Source: Palsa-461 sp036844945 | GTDB lineage: Bacteria > Actinomycetota > Acidimicrobiia > Acidimicrobiales > RAAP-2 | DNA: 64,000 bases | NCBI GenBank assembly: GCA_036844945.1 | Contig: DAIUEV010000004.1 | Coordinates: 1-64,000, forward strand | Reading direction: 5' to 3' | In this document: positions 42,275 through 50,404 of the stretch, one piece after another | Layout: each line of letters starts with the position of its first letter | How positions within the stretch are numbered: position 1 is the stretch's first letter | Position numbers and translations under genes: made by a program | Notes under the pieces: generated by a model | What the model was told of the DNA's origin: nothing | Seen by the model: the letters and a program-made list of their open reading frames with translations, nothing else | Databases searched by the model: none

Positions 42275-43713
42275 GCGCCGTGCGGGCCCCCCGCCCCGGC
42301 CGCGCCCGACGCCCCACCGCGACCGCGGCGTTCGGCTCGTCGCGCCGGGAGAGCCACGACGCCTCCGCGTTCTACCGCCGGTTCGTGCCCCCCGAGACCT
42401 CCGCCGAGGAGACGGTGGCCCGGCCGCCTCGCCTCGACGTCGTCTACCGCCGCGACGCGCGGGACATGACGAACGTCCCGGACAACTCCGTCGCCCTCGT
42501 CGTGACCTCCCCGCCCTACTTCGCGGGCAAGGAGTACGAGGAGAGCCTCGGCTCGAACGGCGTCCCGGGCACCTACTTCGAATACCTCGCGCTGCTGCGC
42601 GACGTCTTCGCCGAGTGCAAGCGGGTCCTCGAGCCGGGCGGGCGGGTCGCGGTCAACGTCGCCAACCTCGGCCGCCGGCCCTATCGCTCGCTGGCCGGCG
42701 ACGTGACCGAGATCCTCCAGTCCCTCGGCCTCCTCCTGCGCGGCGAGGTCGTGTGGTGGAAGGGCCGGGCCGCCGGCGGGTCGTGTGCCTGGGGCACATT
42801 CCAGCGGCCAAGCAACCCGGTGCTCCGCGACGTCACCGAGCGCATCGTGCTCGCGAGCAAGGGCCGTTTCGACCGGGCCGTCCGGCCCGAGGAGCGGCAA
42901 CGCCGGGAGCTGCCGTCGGTCACCACCATCTCGCGCGACGAGTTCCTGGAGGCGACCACCGACCTGTGGGAGATTCCCCCCGAGAGCGCGACGCGGGTCG
43001 GCCACCCGGCGCCGTTCCCGGTCGAGCTGCCCCGCCGGCTGATCGAGCTGTTCACCTACGAGGGCGACGTGGTCCTCGACCCGTTCCTCGGTTCGGGCAC
43101 CACCGCGGTCGCCGCGATCCGCACGGGGCGGCACTACGTCGGGTTCGACACCGACGCGTCGTACGTGGCGACGGCCAGGCGGCGCATCACCCAGGAGCGG
43201 GCGAGGTCGAAGCGACCCGAGATCGCAACCTGGGTGCCGGCGCGCCCGGTCCCCGCCGAGGAGCCCGAGGATCCGTTCGCCCGGGGGCTGCGCGAGGGGC
43301 GCCAGGCCCGCGAGATGGCGGCGGTCCTCCTCGAGGTCTGCGGGTTCGCCGACGTCCGGACCGACGTGAAGGTGGGGCACGGTCTCGAGGTGCAGCTCCT
43401 GGCGACGGACCGGACCGGGGCTGAGTGGGCCTTCGAGGTGGCCGGCGCCTTCACCTCGACGCGCGGCGGGCTCAAGCGGGCCGACGCGCTGTGGCGGGCG
43501 ATCGGCCGGGCCACCGTGCTGCACCAGGTCCGGCCGGAGGTGCCCATCGTGCTCATGACCACGGACCGTCCCAGCCGGGGGAGCGCGGGGAGGCTCTCGC
43601 TCGACGCGGTGAGCGGGGCAGGGCGGCCCGTCTTCGACACGGTCGAGCTGCTCGACGCGGTGGACCGGGAGCGGCTGTCCGCCTATGCCGCCGGCGGTCG
43701 CCCGCCGGGCTGA
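42271..43713 (+). CDS. Beta-class N4-cytosine/N6-adenine DNA methyltransferase with extra C-terminal domain
   Basis: 480 residues from a GTG inside the RHH stop. Catalytic motif IV (TSPPY, residues 79-83) comes before the AdoMet-binding motif I (DPFLGSGTT, 270-278), the beta-class order of CcrM-like N6A/N4C methyltransferases; SPPY favours N4-cytosine or relaxed N6-adenine activity. After ~residue 349 a further domain (EVCGFADVRTDVKV, LEVQLLATD, EWAFEVAGAF) has the strand pattern of PD-(D/E)xK nucleases but no lysine at the expected place, so it may be a dead recognition or pairing domain. The next gene starts directly after the stop. Confidence 0.87.
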   Translation: MSAVRAPRPGRARRPTATAAFGSSRRESHDASAFYRRFVPPETSAEETVARPPRLDVVYRRDARDMTNVPDNSVALVVTSPPYFAGKEYEESLGSNGVPGTYFEYLALLRDVFAECKRVLEPGGRVAVNVANLGRRPYRSLAGDVTEILQSLGLLLRGEVVWWKGRAAGGSCAWGTFQRPSNPVLRDVTERIVLASKGRFDRAVRPEERQRRELPSVTTISRDEFLEATTDLWEIPPESATRVGHPAPFPVELPRRLIELFTYEGDVVLDPFLGSGTTAVAAIRTGRHYVGFDTDASYVATARRRITQERARSKRPEIATWVPARPVPAEEPEDPFARGLREGRQAREMAAVLLEVCGFADVRTDVKVGHGLEVQLLATDRTGAEWAFEVAGAFTSTRGGLKRADALWRAIGRATVLHQVRPEVPIVLMTTDRPSRGSAGRLSLDAVSGAGRPVFDTVELLDAVDRERLSAYAAGGRPPG

Positions 43714-44703
43714 GTGCCGTCGGACCGCACCTTCGTCACCGAGCTCGCCACGGGGCTCGGCATGTTCGGCGACGGCGATCTCGAGGCCGTGCTGGCCCGC
43801 CGCCCGGCCGCGTTCGTCAGCCTGACCGGCCGGGAGTGGGACCGCCTCGCCGCCCTGTGGGCGGCCGGCGCCTACGGGGCCGAGTTCGTGCAGGGCTTCC
43901 TCAACGGGCGCCGCTTCCTCGCCGCCCCCGACGCCCTGAACGGGCGGGTGCCGCGGATCGTCGAGTGGACCGGTGGGCGCCGGCCCCCCGGCGACGAGGT
44001 GGTGCCGTCGGACCTGCGGGTCGACCACGTCTACCTGGTCAGCTGCAAGTACCTCTCGAAGATCCTGCACAACCCGAGCCCGGCCCGGCTGGTCGACGGG
44101 TTGCTCAGCCAGGCGCCGGTCGACGACGCGCGGGACTGGTACGAGCGGGTGGCGCCAGAGCAGTACGAGGCCCTCTACGCCGTCTGCCGGGGGCTCGACC
44201 CCGGTCTCCCGTGGCTCGCGTCGGAGCTCGGTCGACCGCAGCGCCGGCAGCTGGCCGGTCTCCTGGCCGCCGGGTGGCCGGACGGCGGGGACGCGTACGA
44301 CCGGCTGTGCCGGGTGGTCGCGACGCGGACCGCCGAGGCCTGGCGGTGCGCGATCGGGCGGGTCCCCGCCGAGGCGGTGGCCTGGCGACTGCTGCGGATC
44401 GGCTCGGCGCCGTATTACGTCCTCGGCGCCCACCCGCGCTCGGGGCCGATCCGGCTCCGGATCGACACGCCCTGGGACTGGCGGCAGCGCTACCGGTTCC
44501 GCCGGCTGGAGGTCGAGGCGCAGCCCGGCGGCCAGCCGCGGGTCGGCTGGAGCATCGTCTATTCCGAGGCCGGCGGCCCGGAGCGGTCCGTCCGGGGCCA
44601 CGTCGAGATCCGCTGGAGCCACGGCCGGTTCGCCCAGCCGCCGGAGGCCAAGGTGTACCTCGACTCGCGCCACGAGGACGTCCCGGGCTACCACGCGCTG
44701 TAG
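43714..44703 (+). CDS. Unknown protein with a nuclease-like D...xCK motif, partner of the methyltransferase
   Basis: 329 residues, not assigned to a family. GTG start immediately follows the methyltransferase stop (TGAGTG). Around residue 100 the sequence SDLRVDHVYLVSCKYLS has Asp104 in one strand and Lys112 at the end of the next, as in PD-(D/E)xK restriction endonucleases with the middle acid replaced by Ser/Cys; Glu57 in an upstream helix could complete the site. The C-terminal ~100 residues are beta-rich (VLGAHPRSGPIRLRIDTPWDW). Position and motif suggest the restriction partner of the methyltransferase; that is inference. No ATPase motif is present. Confidence 0.6.
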   Translation: MPSDRTFVTELATGLGMFGDGDLEAVLARRPAAFVSLTGREWDRLAALWAAGAYGAEFVQGFLNGRRFLAAPDALNGRVPRIVEWTGGRRPPGDEVVPSDLRVDHVYLVSCKYLSKILHNPSPARLVDGLLSQAPVDDARDWYERVAPEQYEALYAVCRGLDPGLPWLASELGRPQRRQLAGLLAAGWPDGGDAYDRLCRVVATRTAEAWRCAIGRVPAEAVAWRLLRIGSAPYYVLGAHPRSGPIRLRIDTPWDWRQRYRFRRLEVEAQPGGQPRVGWSIVYSEAGGPERSVRGHVEIRWSHGRFAQPPEAKVYLDSRHEDVPGYHAL

Positions 44704-44742
44704 GCCGGTAGGGTCCGCGACTCTGAGGCAGAGGGGGCGGCG

Positions 44743-46185
44743 GTGACATCGGTCCAGATGCGCTACGGCTCGGCCCCCGCCCGTTGGGTGCTGGCCGCGA
44801 CGGTGCTGGGCTCGGGGATGGTGTTTCTCGACGGCACGGTGGTGAACATCGCCATCCCGGCGATCGGGCGCGACCTGCACGCCGACATCGCCGGGGTCCA
44901 GTGGGTGCTCGACGTGTACCTGGTGGTCCTCTCGGCGCTCCTCCTGCTCGGCGGGAGCCTCGGCGACCGCTACGGCCGACGCCGGGTCCTCGTGGTCGGG
45001 CTGGTGGTGTTCACCGGTTCCTCGGTCCTGTGCGGCCTCGCCCCCGACCTTGGCCTCCTGATCGGGGCGCGGGCGCTCGAGGGGGCGGGCGGCGCGCTGC
45101 TCGTGCCGGGGAGCCTCGCCATCCTCTCCGCCGTCTTCGACCCCGAGGACCGCCGCCGGGCCATCGGGGCGTGGTCGGGGCTGGCCGGCGTCTCGACGGC
45201 GGCGGCGCCGCTGGTCGGGGGCTGGCTGGCCGACTCGGTGTCCTGGCGGGCCATCTTCTTCCTGAACGTGCCGGTCGCCGCCGCCACCCTGGTGGCGCTG
45301 CGCCACGTGCCCGAGAGCCGCGACGAGGCGTCGAGCGGCCCGCCGGACCTCGTGGGCGCGCTGCTCGCCTCCCTGGCCCTGGCCGCGGTGGCGGCCGGGC
45401 TGATCGAACGGATCTGGTGGCTGGAAGGGGCGGCCGCGGCCCTCCTCGTGGTGTTCGTCCTGACGGAGCGGCGGGCGGCCAACCCGGTGCTGCCGCTCGA
45501 GGTCTTCAGGTCGCGCCAGTTCACCGGGGCCAACCTCACGACCCTCGCCGTCTACGGCGCGCTGGGCGGGGTCATGTTCCTCGTCGTCCTGCACCTCGAG
45601 CTCGCCCTCGGCTACTCGGCGGTCGGCGCCGGCTCGGCGCTGCTGCCCATCACCGGGCTGATGCTGCTCCTCTCCCCGCGGATGGGGGCGCTCACCCAGC
45701 GGATCGGCCCGCGGGGCCCGATGACCCTGGGGCCGCTCGTGGTCGCGGCGGGCACGTTCCTCTTGGTGCGGGCGATACCCGGGGCCTCGTACGCGTCGGG
45801 GGTCCTGCCCGGCGTGGTCGTGTTCGGGCTCGGTCTCGTGATCACGGTCGGGCCGCTGACCGGCACCGTGCTGGCCGCGGTCGACGAGCGCCACGTCGGG
45901 GCCGCCTCGGGGGTCAACAACGCGGCGTCGCGCGTCGCCGGCCTCGTCGCCGTCGCCCTCCTGCCCGAGGTCACCCACATGGGCCGGTCCCTCACCAAGG
46001 CGAGCGTGTCGACCGGCTACCACGAGGCGATGGTGATCAGCGCGGTGATCGCGGCGGTCGGCGGGGCGGTCGCCTTCGTCACCATCCGCTCGAGCGTCGA
46101 GGTGGCGCCGACCGTGCCCTCGGCGCTGCAGCAGCCGTGCCACGACCCGTGCCGGGCCGTGGCCGGCGAGCGCCGGGCGGCCTGA
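44743..46185 (+). CDS. DHA2-family MFS exporter (14 TM helices)
   Basis: 480 residues with fourteen hydrophobic segments. Helix 1 ends in LDGTVVNIAIPAIGRDL (motif D1 of the DHA2 family), and the loop motif GGSLGDRYGRRRVL follows. A proton-driven multidrug or metabolite exporter is expected. It begins 39 bases after the nuclease-like gene and converges, with a six-base gap, on the kinase of the TerY-P-like operon. No regulator of the TetR or MarR kind is adjacent. Its sequence differs clearly from the exporter at 32073. Confidence 0.88.
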   Translation: MTSVQMRYGSAPARWVLAATVLGSGMVFLDGTVVNIAIPAIGRDLHADIAGVQWVLDVYLVVLSALLLLGGSLGDRYGRRRVLVVGLVVFTGSSVLCGLAPDLGLLIGARALEGAGGALLVPGSLAILSAVFDPEDRRRAIGAWSGLAGVSTAAAPLVGGWLADSVSWRAIFFLNVPVAAATLVALRHVPESRDEASSGPPDLVGALLASLALAAVAAGLIERIWWLEGAAAALLVVFVLTERRAANPVLPLEVFRSRQFTGANLTTLAVYGALGGVMFLVVLHLELALGYSAVGAGSALLPITGLMLLLSPRMGALTQRIGPRGPMTLGPLVVAAGTFLLVRAIPGASYASGVLPGVVVFGLGLVITVGPLTGTVLAAVDERHVGAASGVNNAASRVAGLVAVALLPEVTHMGRSLTKASVSTGYHEAMVISAVIAAVGGAVAFVTIRSSVEVAPTVPSALQQPCHDPCRAVAGERRAA

Positions 46186-46191
46186 GCCGCG

Positions 46192-47499
46192 TCAGCCCGG
46201 GACGTCGATGGTCGCCTCGACGGCCCCGAAGTCGATGCGCATCGGCCTGACGCCGAGCCGCTGGGCGGGGGCGACCGTCTTCAGCTGCTCGTGCTCGGGC
46301 CGGACCGACCAGGGCTGCGAGGACACGTTGCGCAGCACGAGCCCCCCGGTCAGCGTCGGGTGCGCCTCGACGACGGCCACCGAGTCGTCGCCGCCGCGGT
46401 CGCGCCGGAGGTGGTCGGCGGTGATCACCACCCCCTCGCTCAGCACCACCGTCCGGCCGGGCAGCCGGAGGAGCGCCGGGGTCGGCGGGACCTCGCCGCA
46501 CCGCCAGCAGGGGCGGTCCGGCTCGTCGGGGTCGTAGAAGACGGCGGCCCGGCACGAGCAGGTGGCGTGGAGGTCGCCCAGGCGGGACAGCGCGCGGCGC
46601 CAGCCGCTCCCGGTGATCCGGCCCGACAGCGAGGCGTCGGTCAGGCCCTCGGTGAAGGACCGCTCGAACAGCTCTCGGAAGAAGCGAGGGTAGATCGGCC
46701 AGTAGACGAGGATCGGGCTGTCGGGGGCCGGCCGGTTGGACGGGTCGAGCGGGTCGAAGACGAAGAGGGGCTCGAAGCCGTAGTTGCGCAGGAGGAGCTC
46801 GTTCTCCGAGACGTGCTCGGACTGCTGCCACGAGTAGGCGGCGATCGACCGCCGGCCCTCGAGCGGATGGCCCCGCATGAAGAGGATGAAGAGGAACACC
46901 GCCAGCGAGTACAGGTCCGAGACCGTGGAGGGCATCGCCTCGTCTCGCACGATCTCGGGGGCCATGAACTGGTTGGTACCCCGCACGAACGCCTCGCCCC
47001 CGTCGATCCCGACGTTGTCGTTGTCGATGACCGCGACCTCGGAGCGGACCGGGTCGACGAAGAGGTTGGACAGGCTGATGTCCCGGTAGCACAGCCCCGA
47101 CGCGTGCAGCGCCGCGATCGCGTCGACCAGGTTCCGGGCCACCGTCACGAGGTCCCGGAAGCTGGGCTGGTCCTCGAGCATGCGGGTGAAGGAGACAAAA
47201 CGCGGCCCGAGCAGCCGCATGACGTAGCCGAACCCGTCGAGCCCGCTGCCCGTCACGACGTCGATCGGCCAGACGAAGGCCGGGTGCGGGCTCGGGCGCT
47301 CGGTGAGCGCGGTGATCGACGAGCGCAGCGCGTCGGTCCGCGGCGAGGGCCGGAGCCACTTGAGGGCGAAGGTCGCGTCGCCCACCCGGACCTCGTGGAC
47401 CACCCCCTGGCCGCCCTCCTGCAGCCGTCGTCCCACCGTCACGGTGGCGCCGCCCCGGGCCATGGCGAGGGAGTCGCCGGGGGCGGGCAGCTTGCTCAT
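46192..47499 (-). CDS. Ser/Thr protein kinase-like protein of a TerY-P-type triad
   Basis: 435 residues. The kinase domain is at ~20-300: glycine-rich loop LQEGGQGVVHEV, Lys47 (FALKW), the catalytic loop as YRDISLSN (Asp140, Asn145; Tyr replaces the usual His), the metal-binding DFG as DND (Asp159), and MAPEIV. Catalytic residues are kept though motifs deviate. A zinc-ribbon-like CxC...CxxC (Cys314, 316, 331, 334) and a beta-rich tail follow. The gene begins inside the stop of a PP2C phosphatase (ATGA), which follows a vWA protein: this is the gene set of the TerY-P triad known from tellurite-resistance-associated stress systems. No TM helix is present, unlike PknB-type kinases. Confidence 0.85.
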   Translation of the reverse strand: MSKLPAPGDSLAMARGGATVTVGRRLQEGGQGVVHEVRVGDATFALKWLRPSPRTDALRSSITALTERPSPHPAFVWPIDVVTGSGLDGFGYVMRLLGPRFVSFTRMLEDQPSFRDLVTVARNLVDAIAALHASGLCYRDISLSNLFVDPVRSEVAVIDNDNVGIDGGEAFVRGTNQFMAPEIVRDEAMPSTVSDLYSLAVFLFILFMRGHPLEGRRSIAAYSWQQSEHVSENELLLRNYGFEPLFVFDPLDPSNRPAPDSPILVYWPIYPRFFRELFERSFTEGLTDASLSGRITGSGWRRALSRLGDLHATCSCRAAVFYDPDEPDRPCWRCGEVPPTPALLRLPGRTVVLSEGVVITADHLRRDRGGDDSVAVVEAHPTLTGGLVLRNVSSQPWSVRPEHEQLKTVAPAQRLGVRPMRIDFGAVEATIDVPG

Positions 47500-48347
47500 C
47501 GCGCCGCCACCAGCAGGGCGACGGTGGTGTCGTCACCGCTCCCCTCGGCCGACGCGCAGCGCGCCGTCCAGGTGGGGAGCCGGTCGGCCACCCACCTCGT
47601 GCCGTGCTCGTCGAGCATGCCGGCGAGGTCCTCGCCGACCGCCGGCGGCCACGGGTCGGCCGACTGGGCGTTGCCGAACCCGTCGGTGGCCAGCAGGACC
47701 GCCCGCACCGCCCCGCCTTCCGCGTCGATCGCCGCGATCCGGAACGAGGAGGCCGCGCCGGGCTGGCACAGGCTGGTCGTGTAGCGACCGTCGAGGCTCG
47801 GGTCCCCAGGGACCGGCGTCGTCACCCGCCCGTCGCGCCAGACGCTCACCACGTCGCCGTCCCCGATCTGGGCCACGAGGACGAAGCGGTCCGACGCCAG
47901 CGCGACGAGGAGCGTGGAGCCGTAGGCGATGACCGGCGGATCCGGGCCGGCCGCCGCGATGCGCTCCTCGTCCTCCTCGAACGGGTGCTCCTCGAGGTCG
48001 GCCGACACCAGTCGGCGCCACTCGTCGACCAGCGCCGGCACCAACCGGTCGCGTCCGAACGGCTCGAGCTCGGCCGTGGAGCTGGCGGCGCCGAGTCGTC
48101 GGGTGAGTGCCTCCCCGCAGCTGAGCGCGGCTTGGATCGCGAGCTGCGAGCCGCGCTCGGCCCGGAAGTGGCGGAAGTGCCCGTGGCCGTCGGCCACCGC
48201 CACGACGAGCAACCCGTCGTCGAGGGACCGCCATCCGGTGGCGTCCTGGTTCGGCCGTCCGGTGTGCTCGTGGGCGGCGCCCCGCGTGGACGCGGTCACC
48301 ACCGCCCAGCGGTGTGCGCCGTTCGCCTCCGACACCGGGTCGCCCAT
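47496..48347 (-). CDS. PP2C-family Ser/Thr protein phosphatase of the triad
   Basis: 283 residues from the ATG at 48347, four bases after the vWA stop (an upstream in-frame start at 48383 would overlap that gene). Metal-binding motifs are TGRPNQDA, VAVADGHGH, LLATDGF and GDDTT, matching the PP2C family. It should reverse phosphorylation by the kinase that follows, whose ATG overlaps this stop. The pairing with a kinase and a vWA protein is the basis for the TerY-P assignment. Confidence 0.88.
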   Translation of the reverse strand: MGDPVSEANGAHRWAVVTASTRGAAHEHTGRPNQDATGWRSLDDGLLVVAVADGHGHFRHFRAERGSQLAIQAALSCGEALTRRLGAASSTAELEPFGRDRLVPALVDEWRRLVSADLEEHPFEEDEERIAAAGPDPPVIAYGSTLLVALASDRFVLVAQIGDGDVVSVWRDGRVTTPVPGDPSLDGRYTTSLCQPGAASSFRIAAIDAEGGAVRAVLLATDGFGNAQSADPWPPAVGEDLAGMLDEHGTRWVADRLPTWTARCASAEGSGDDTTVALLVAAR

Positions 48348-48351
48348 CGGC

Positions 48352-49074
48352 TCAGACGATGTCGTCGTCGGAGCGGGCGGCATGGTCGGAGCCCGAGCCG
48401 AGCAGCTGGTTGACCAGCGCCCCCTGGTCGGCTCCCGCCTCCGACAGCCTCGACACCGCGATCGACGCGGCCACCAGGCGCTCGGCGATCTCCTCGGTGT
48501 TGCCGGCGACGATCACCGGCACGCTCGGATCACCGATGAACTGCTCGAGGTGCTCGGAGCGGGCCTCGCGGCCGATCGCGACGGCGAGACGCAGCGAGGC
48601 CCGGCCGGCCGGGAACGACGTCAGCGCTGCGAGCGCGTCGGCGAAGTCCGTCCCGAGGTCGGTGGGCCGGCCGTCGGTGACGAGGAGCAGCGCCGGTCGA
48701 AGCGCCCGGCTCTCCAGGCGGTCCGGCCCGATCGCGGCGGCCACCTCCCGGAACGCCGGCGCCATGTTGGTGTAGCCGCCGTCCACCGCCTGGAGCGGCT
48801 TCCAGCGCACCTCCCGGACCGGCACCGGGTCGGCGATGTGCCAGCGGGCGACCGTGGCGAAGGAGAGCACTCGCACGAGCACCTGGGCCACCATCTGGTC
48901 GCGCTCCCATTCGGCGAGCTGCGGCAGCATGTCGGCGATCGCGTAGTTCAGGGCCTGCATGCGCTCGCCGGCCATCGAGCCCGAGCAGTCGGCCATGATG
49001 ATGAAGTGGAGCGGTCGGCGCGCCACCCCTCCGCCGGGCATGATCGGATCGGCCGCCGGTTCGCGCGAGCTCAC
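48352..49074 (-). CDS. von Willebrand factor A (TerY-like) domain protein
   Basis: 240 residues. A complete vWA domain with the MIDAS metal site: DCSGSM (DxSxS) near residue 29, a threonine in GGYTNM and the aspartate in LLVTDGRPTD. TerY-type proteins use the metal site to bind partners. GTG at 49074 is the start used; ATG within MPGGGV is an alternative. It lies 10 bases after the gene for the TM protein and four bases before the phosphatase, so four genes form one operon. Confidence 0.88.
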   Translation of the reverse strand: MSSREPAADPIMPGGGVARRPLHFIIMADCSGSMAGERMQALNYAIADMLPQLAEWERDQMVAQVLVRVLSFATVARWHIADPVPVREVRWKPLQAVDGGYTNMAPAFREVAAAIGPDRLESRALRPALLLVTDGRPTDLGTDFADALAALTSFPAGRASLRLAVAIGREARSEHLEQFIGDPSVPVIVAGNTEEIAERLVAASIAVSRLSEAGADQGALVNQLLGSGSDHAARSDDDIV

Positions 49075-49084
49075 CGTCTCCGGA

Positions 49085-50230
49085 TCACTTGACGTTCGGA
49101 CCGCCGTTCGTCGACCACCAGCTGTCGAGCTCCTTCATCGACACGTTCGCACCCGCGATCACCTGCATGAACGACTCCTCCGTCGGGATGGTCCAGAGGT
49201 AGGTCGACTGGAGCGGGTTGCTGGGGTTCGAGTTGAACTGCACCTGGTAGCACTCGAGGATCTGCCCTGCGGTCTTCGGGTACAAGTTCTTGTCCGTGGT
49301 GTACCAGGGCGTGACGCCCTCGACCACCGAGTTGGAGGCCGGGCAGTTGGACCCCGCCTGGCTGGTCACGAACCCCGAGACCTGGTTCAGCTTGTTGAGT
49401 GCCGCCAGGTAGTCCGACGAGTTGTCGAACTGGTAGCCGAACACCACGCCCTTGATGGCGAGCACGCGGCAGGCGTAGATGGCCGTCATCCCCGGGACGT
49501 GGTTCTCGAACGGCGTGACCTTGGTGGTGCAGCTGCTCACCCCGCTCGGGAGCAGTTCCTTGAGCGCCACCGGGCCCGACGTGAAGGGCCAACTGCTGGT
49601 GGCGGCCGCCCCGCCGAGCAGCCCGCCGACCACCACGACGACCGACACCAACGCGATCGCCAGGCGCCGCCGCCGCCGGGGCGCCGCCGGGGCGCCGCCG
49701 GCGGGAGCCGCCTCCTCCGACGGGAGGTCGGGCGAGGACAGGTCGGGCGGCGGGATGGTCAGCGCCTGGTCGGCGGCCACCGCGACGCCTGCCGCGACCG
49801 GGACCTCGGGGACGATCGGGGTCTGCACGGGCGCCGGGGCGGGTGCGGTGGCCGGGGTGGGCGCGGCGGCCGGGACCGCGTCGGCCTGCTCGTCGGAGAC
49901 CTGGTACCCGAGTGCCCGGGCGAACTCGGCGGTGACCCACCGGCAGCCGGCCGCGTCGTAGGGGGTCTGTTCGGCCAGCTGCGCCGCGGCCAGTCGGACG
50001 GCCGTGTCGGGGTCCATCCCCTGGCCCACGTGGTCCTTCAGGGAGGTGGCCACGTCGGATCCCCCGGTGGCGAGGATCAAGCTCACCTGCTTCGGCGAGT
50101 CGGGCAGGAGGTCGTGCAGGACGTTGTCGAGGATCGAGGGGCTGGAGAGTGCCCGGGTCCCGAAGTCCGCCACGATCTGGCGCAACGCCTCGCGCGCCTT
50201 TCCCGATGGGTCCCACAGTGGATCCAGCAC
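49085..50230 (-). CDS. Single-pass membrane protein of the triad operon, unknown family
   Basis: 381 residues from the GTG at 50230, five bases after AGGAGGG. The cytosolic N-terminal ~105 residues (DPLWDPSGKAREALRQIVADFG..., WVTAEFARALGY) are helical. An Ala/Pro-rich linker (~115-180) follows, then RRRRRLAIALVSVVVVVGGLL, a TM helix, and an outside domain of ~170 residues with four cysteines that probably form disulfides. I do not recognise the extracellular domain. It opens the operon with vWA, PP2C and kinase genes, so it may be the sensor or the phosphorylated substrate of that module. Confidence 0.7.
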   Translation of the reverse strand: MLDPLWDPSGKAREALRQIVADFGTRALSSPSILDNVLHDLLPDSPKQVSLILATGGSDVATSLKDHVGQGMDPDTAVRLAAAQLAEQTPYDAAGCRWVTAEFARALGYQVSDEQADAVPAAAPTPATAPAPAPVQTPIVPEVPVAAGVAVAADQALTIPPPDLSSPDLPSEEAAPAGGAPAAPRRRRRLAIALVSVVVVVGGLLGGAAATSSWPFTSGPVALKELLPSGVSSCTTKVTPFENHVPGMTAIYACRVLAIKGVVFGYQFDNSSDYLAALNKLNQVSGFVTSQAGSNCPASNSVVEGVTPWYTTDKNLYPKTAGQILECYQVQFNSNPSNPLQSTYLWTIPTEESFMQVIAGANVSMKELDSWWSTNGGPNVK

Positions 50231-50404
50231 CGACCCTCCTCTGCGCTGGAAATGGCGGCGTCGGCACCGCGATTGGTGCCGAACTATACCGGGTCGCGTT
50301 TTGGACGCCCCGGGGCCGTCCGGCCGGTGGCGGACCGGGGAACCAGGTGCCACGATGCGCCGTCCGGGCCGGGGTCTGCGCCCGTCGGTCGTTTGGGGGG
50401 GAGC

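Noticed and set aside
42106..46143. A very long open frame (1345 codons) on the minus strand
   Set aside because: It runs antisense to the methyltransferase, nuclease-like and exporter genes, has an Arg/Gly/Pro/Asp-rich meaningless composition, and is a typical shadow of GC-rich coding sequence.
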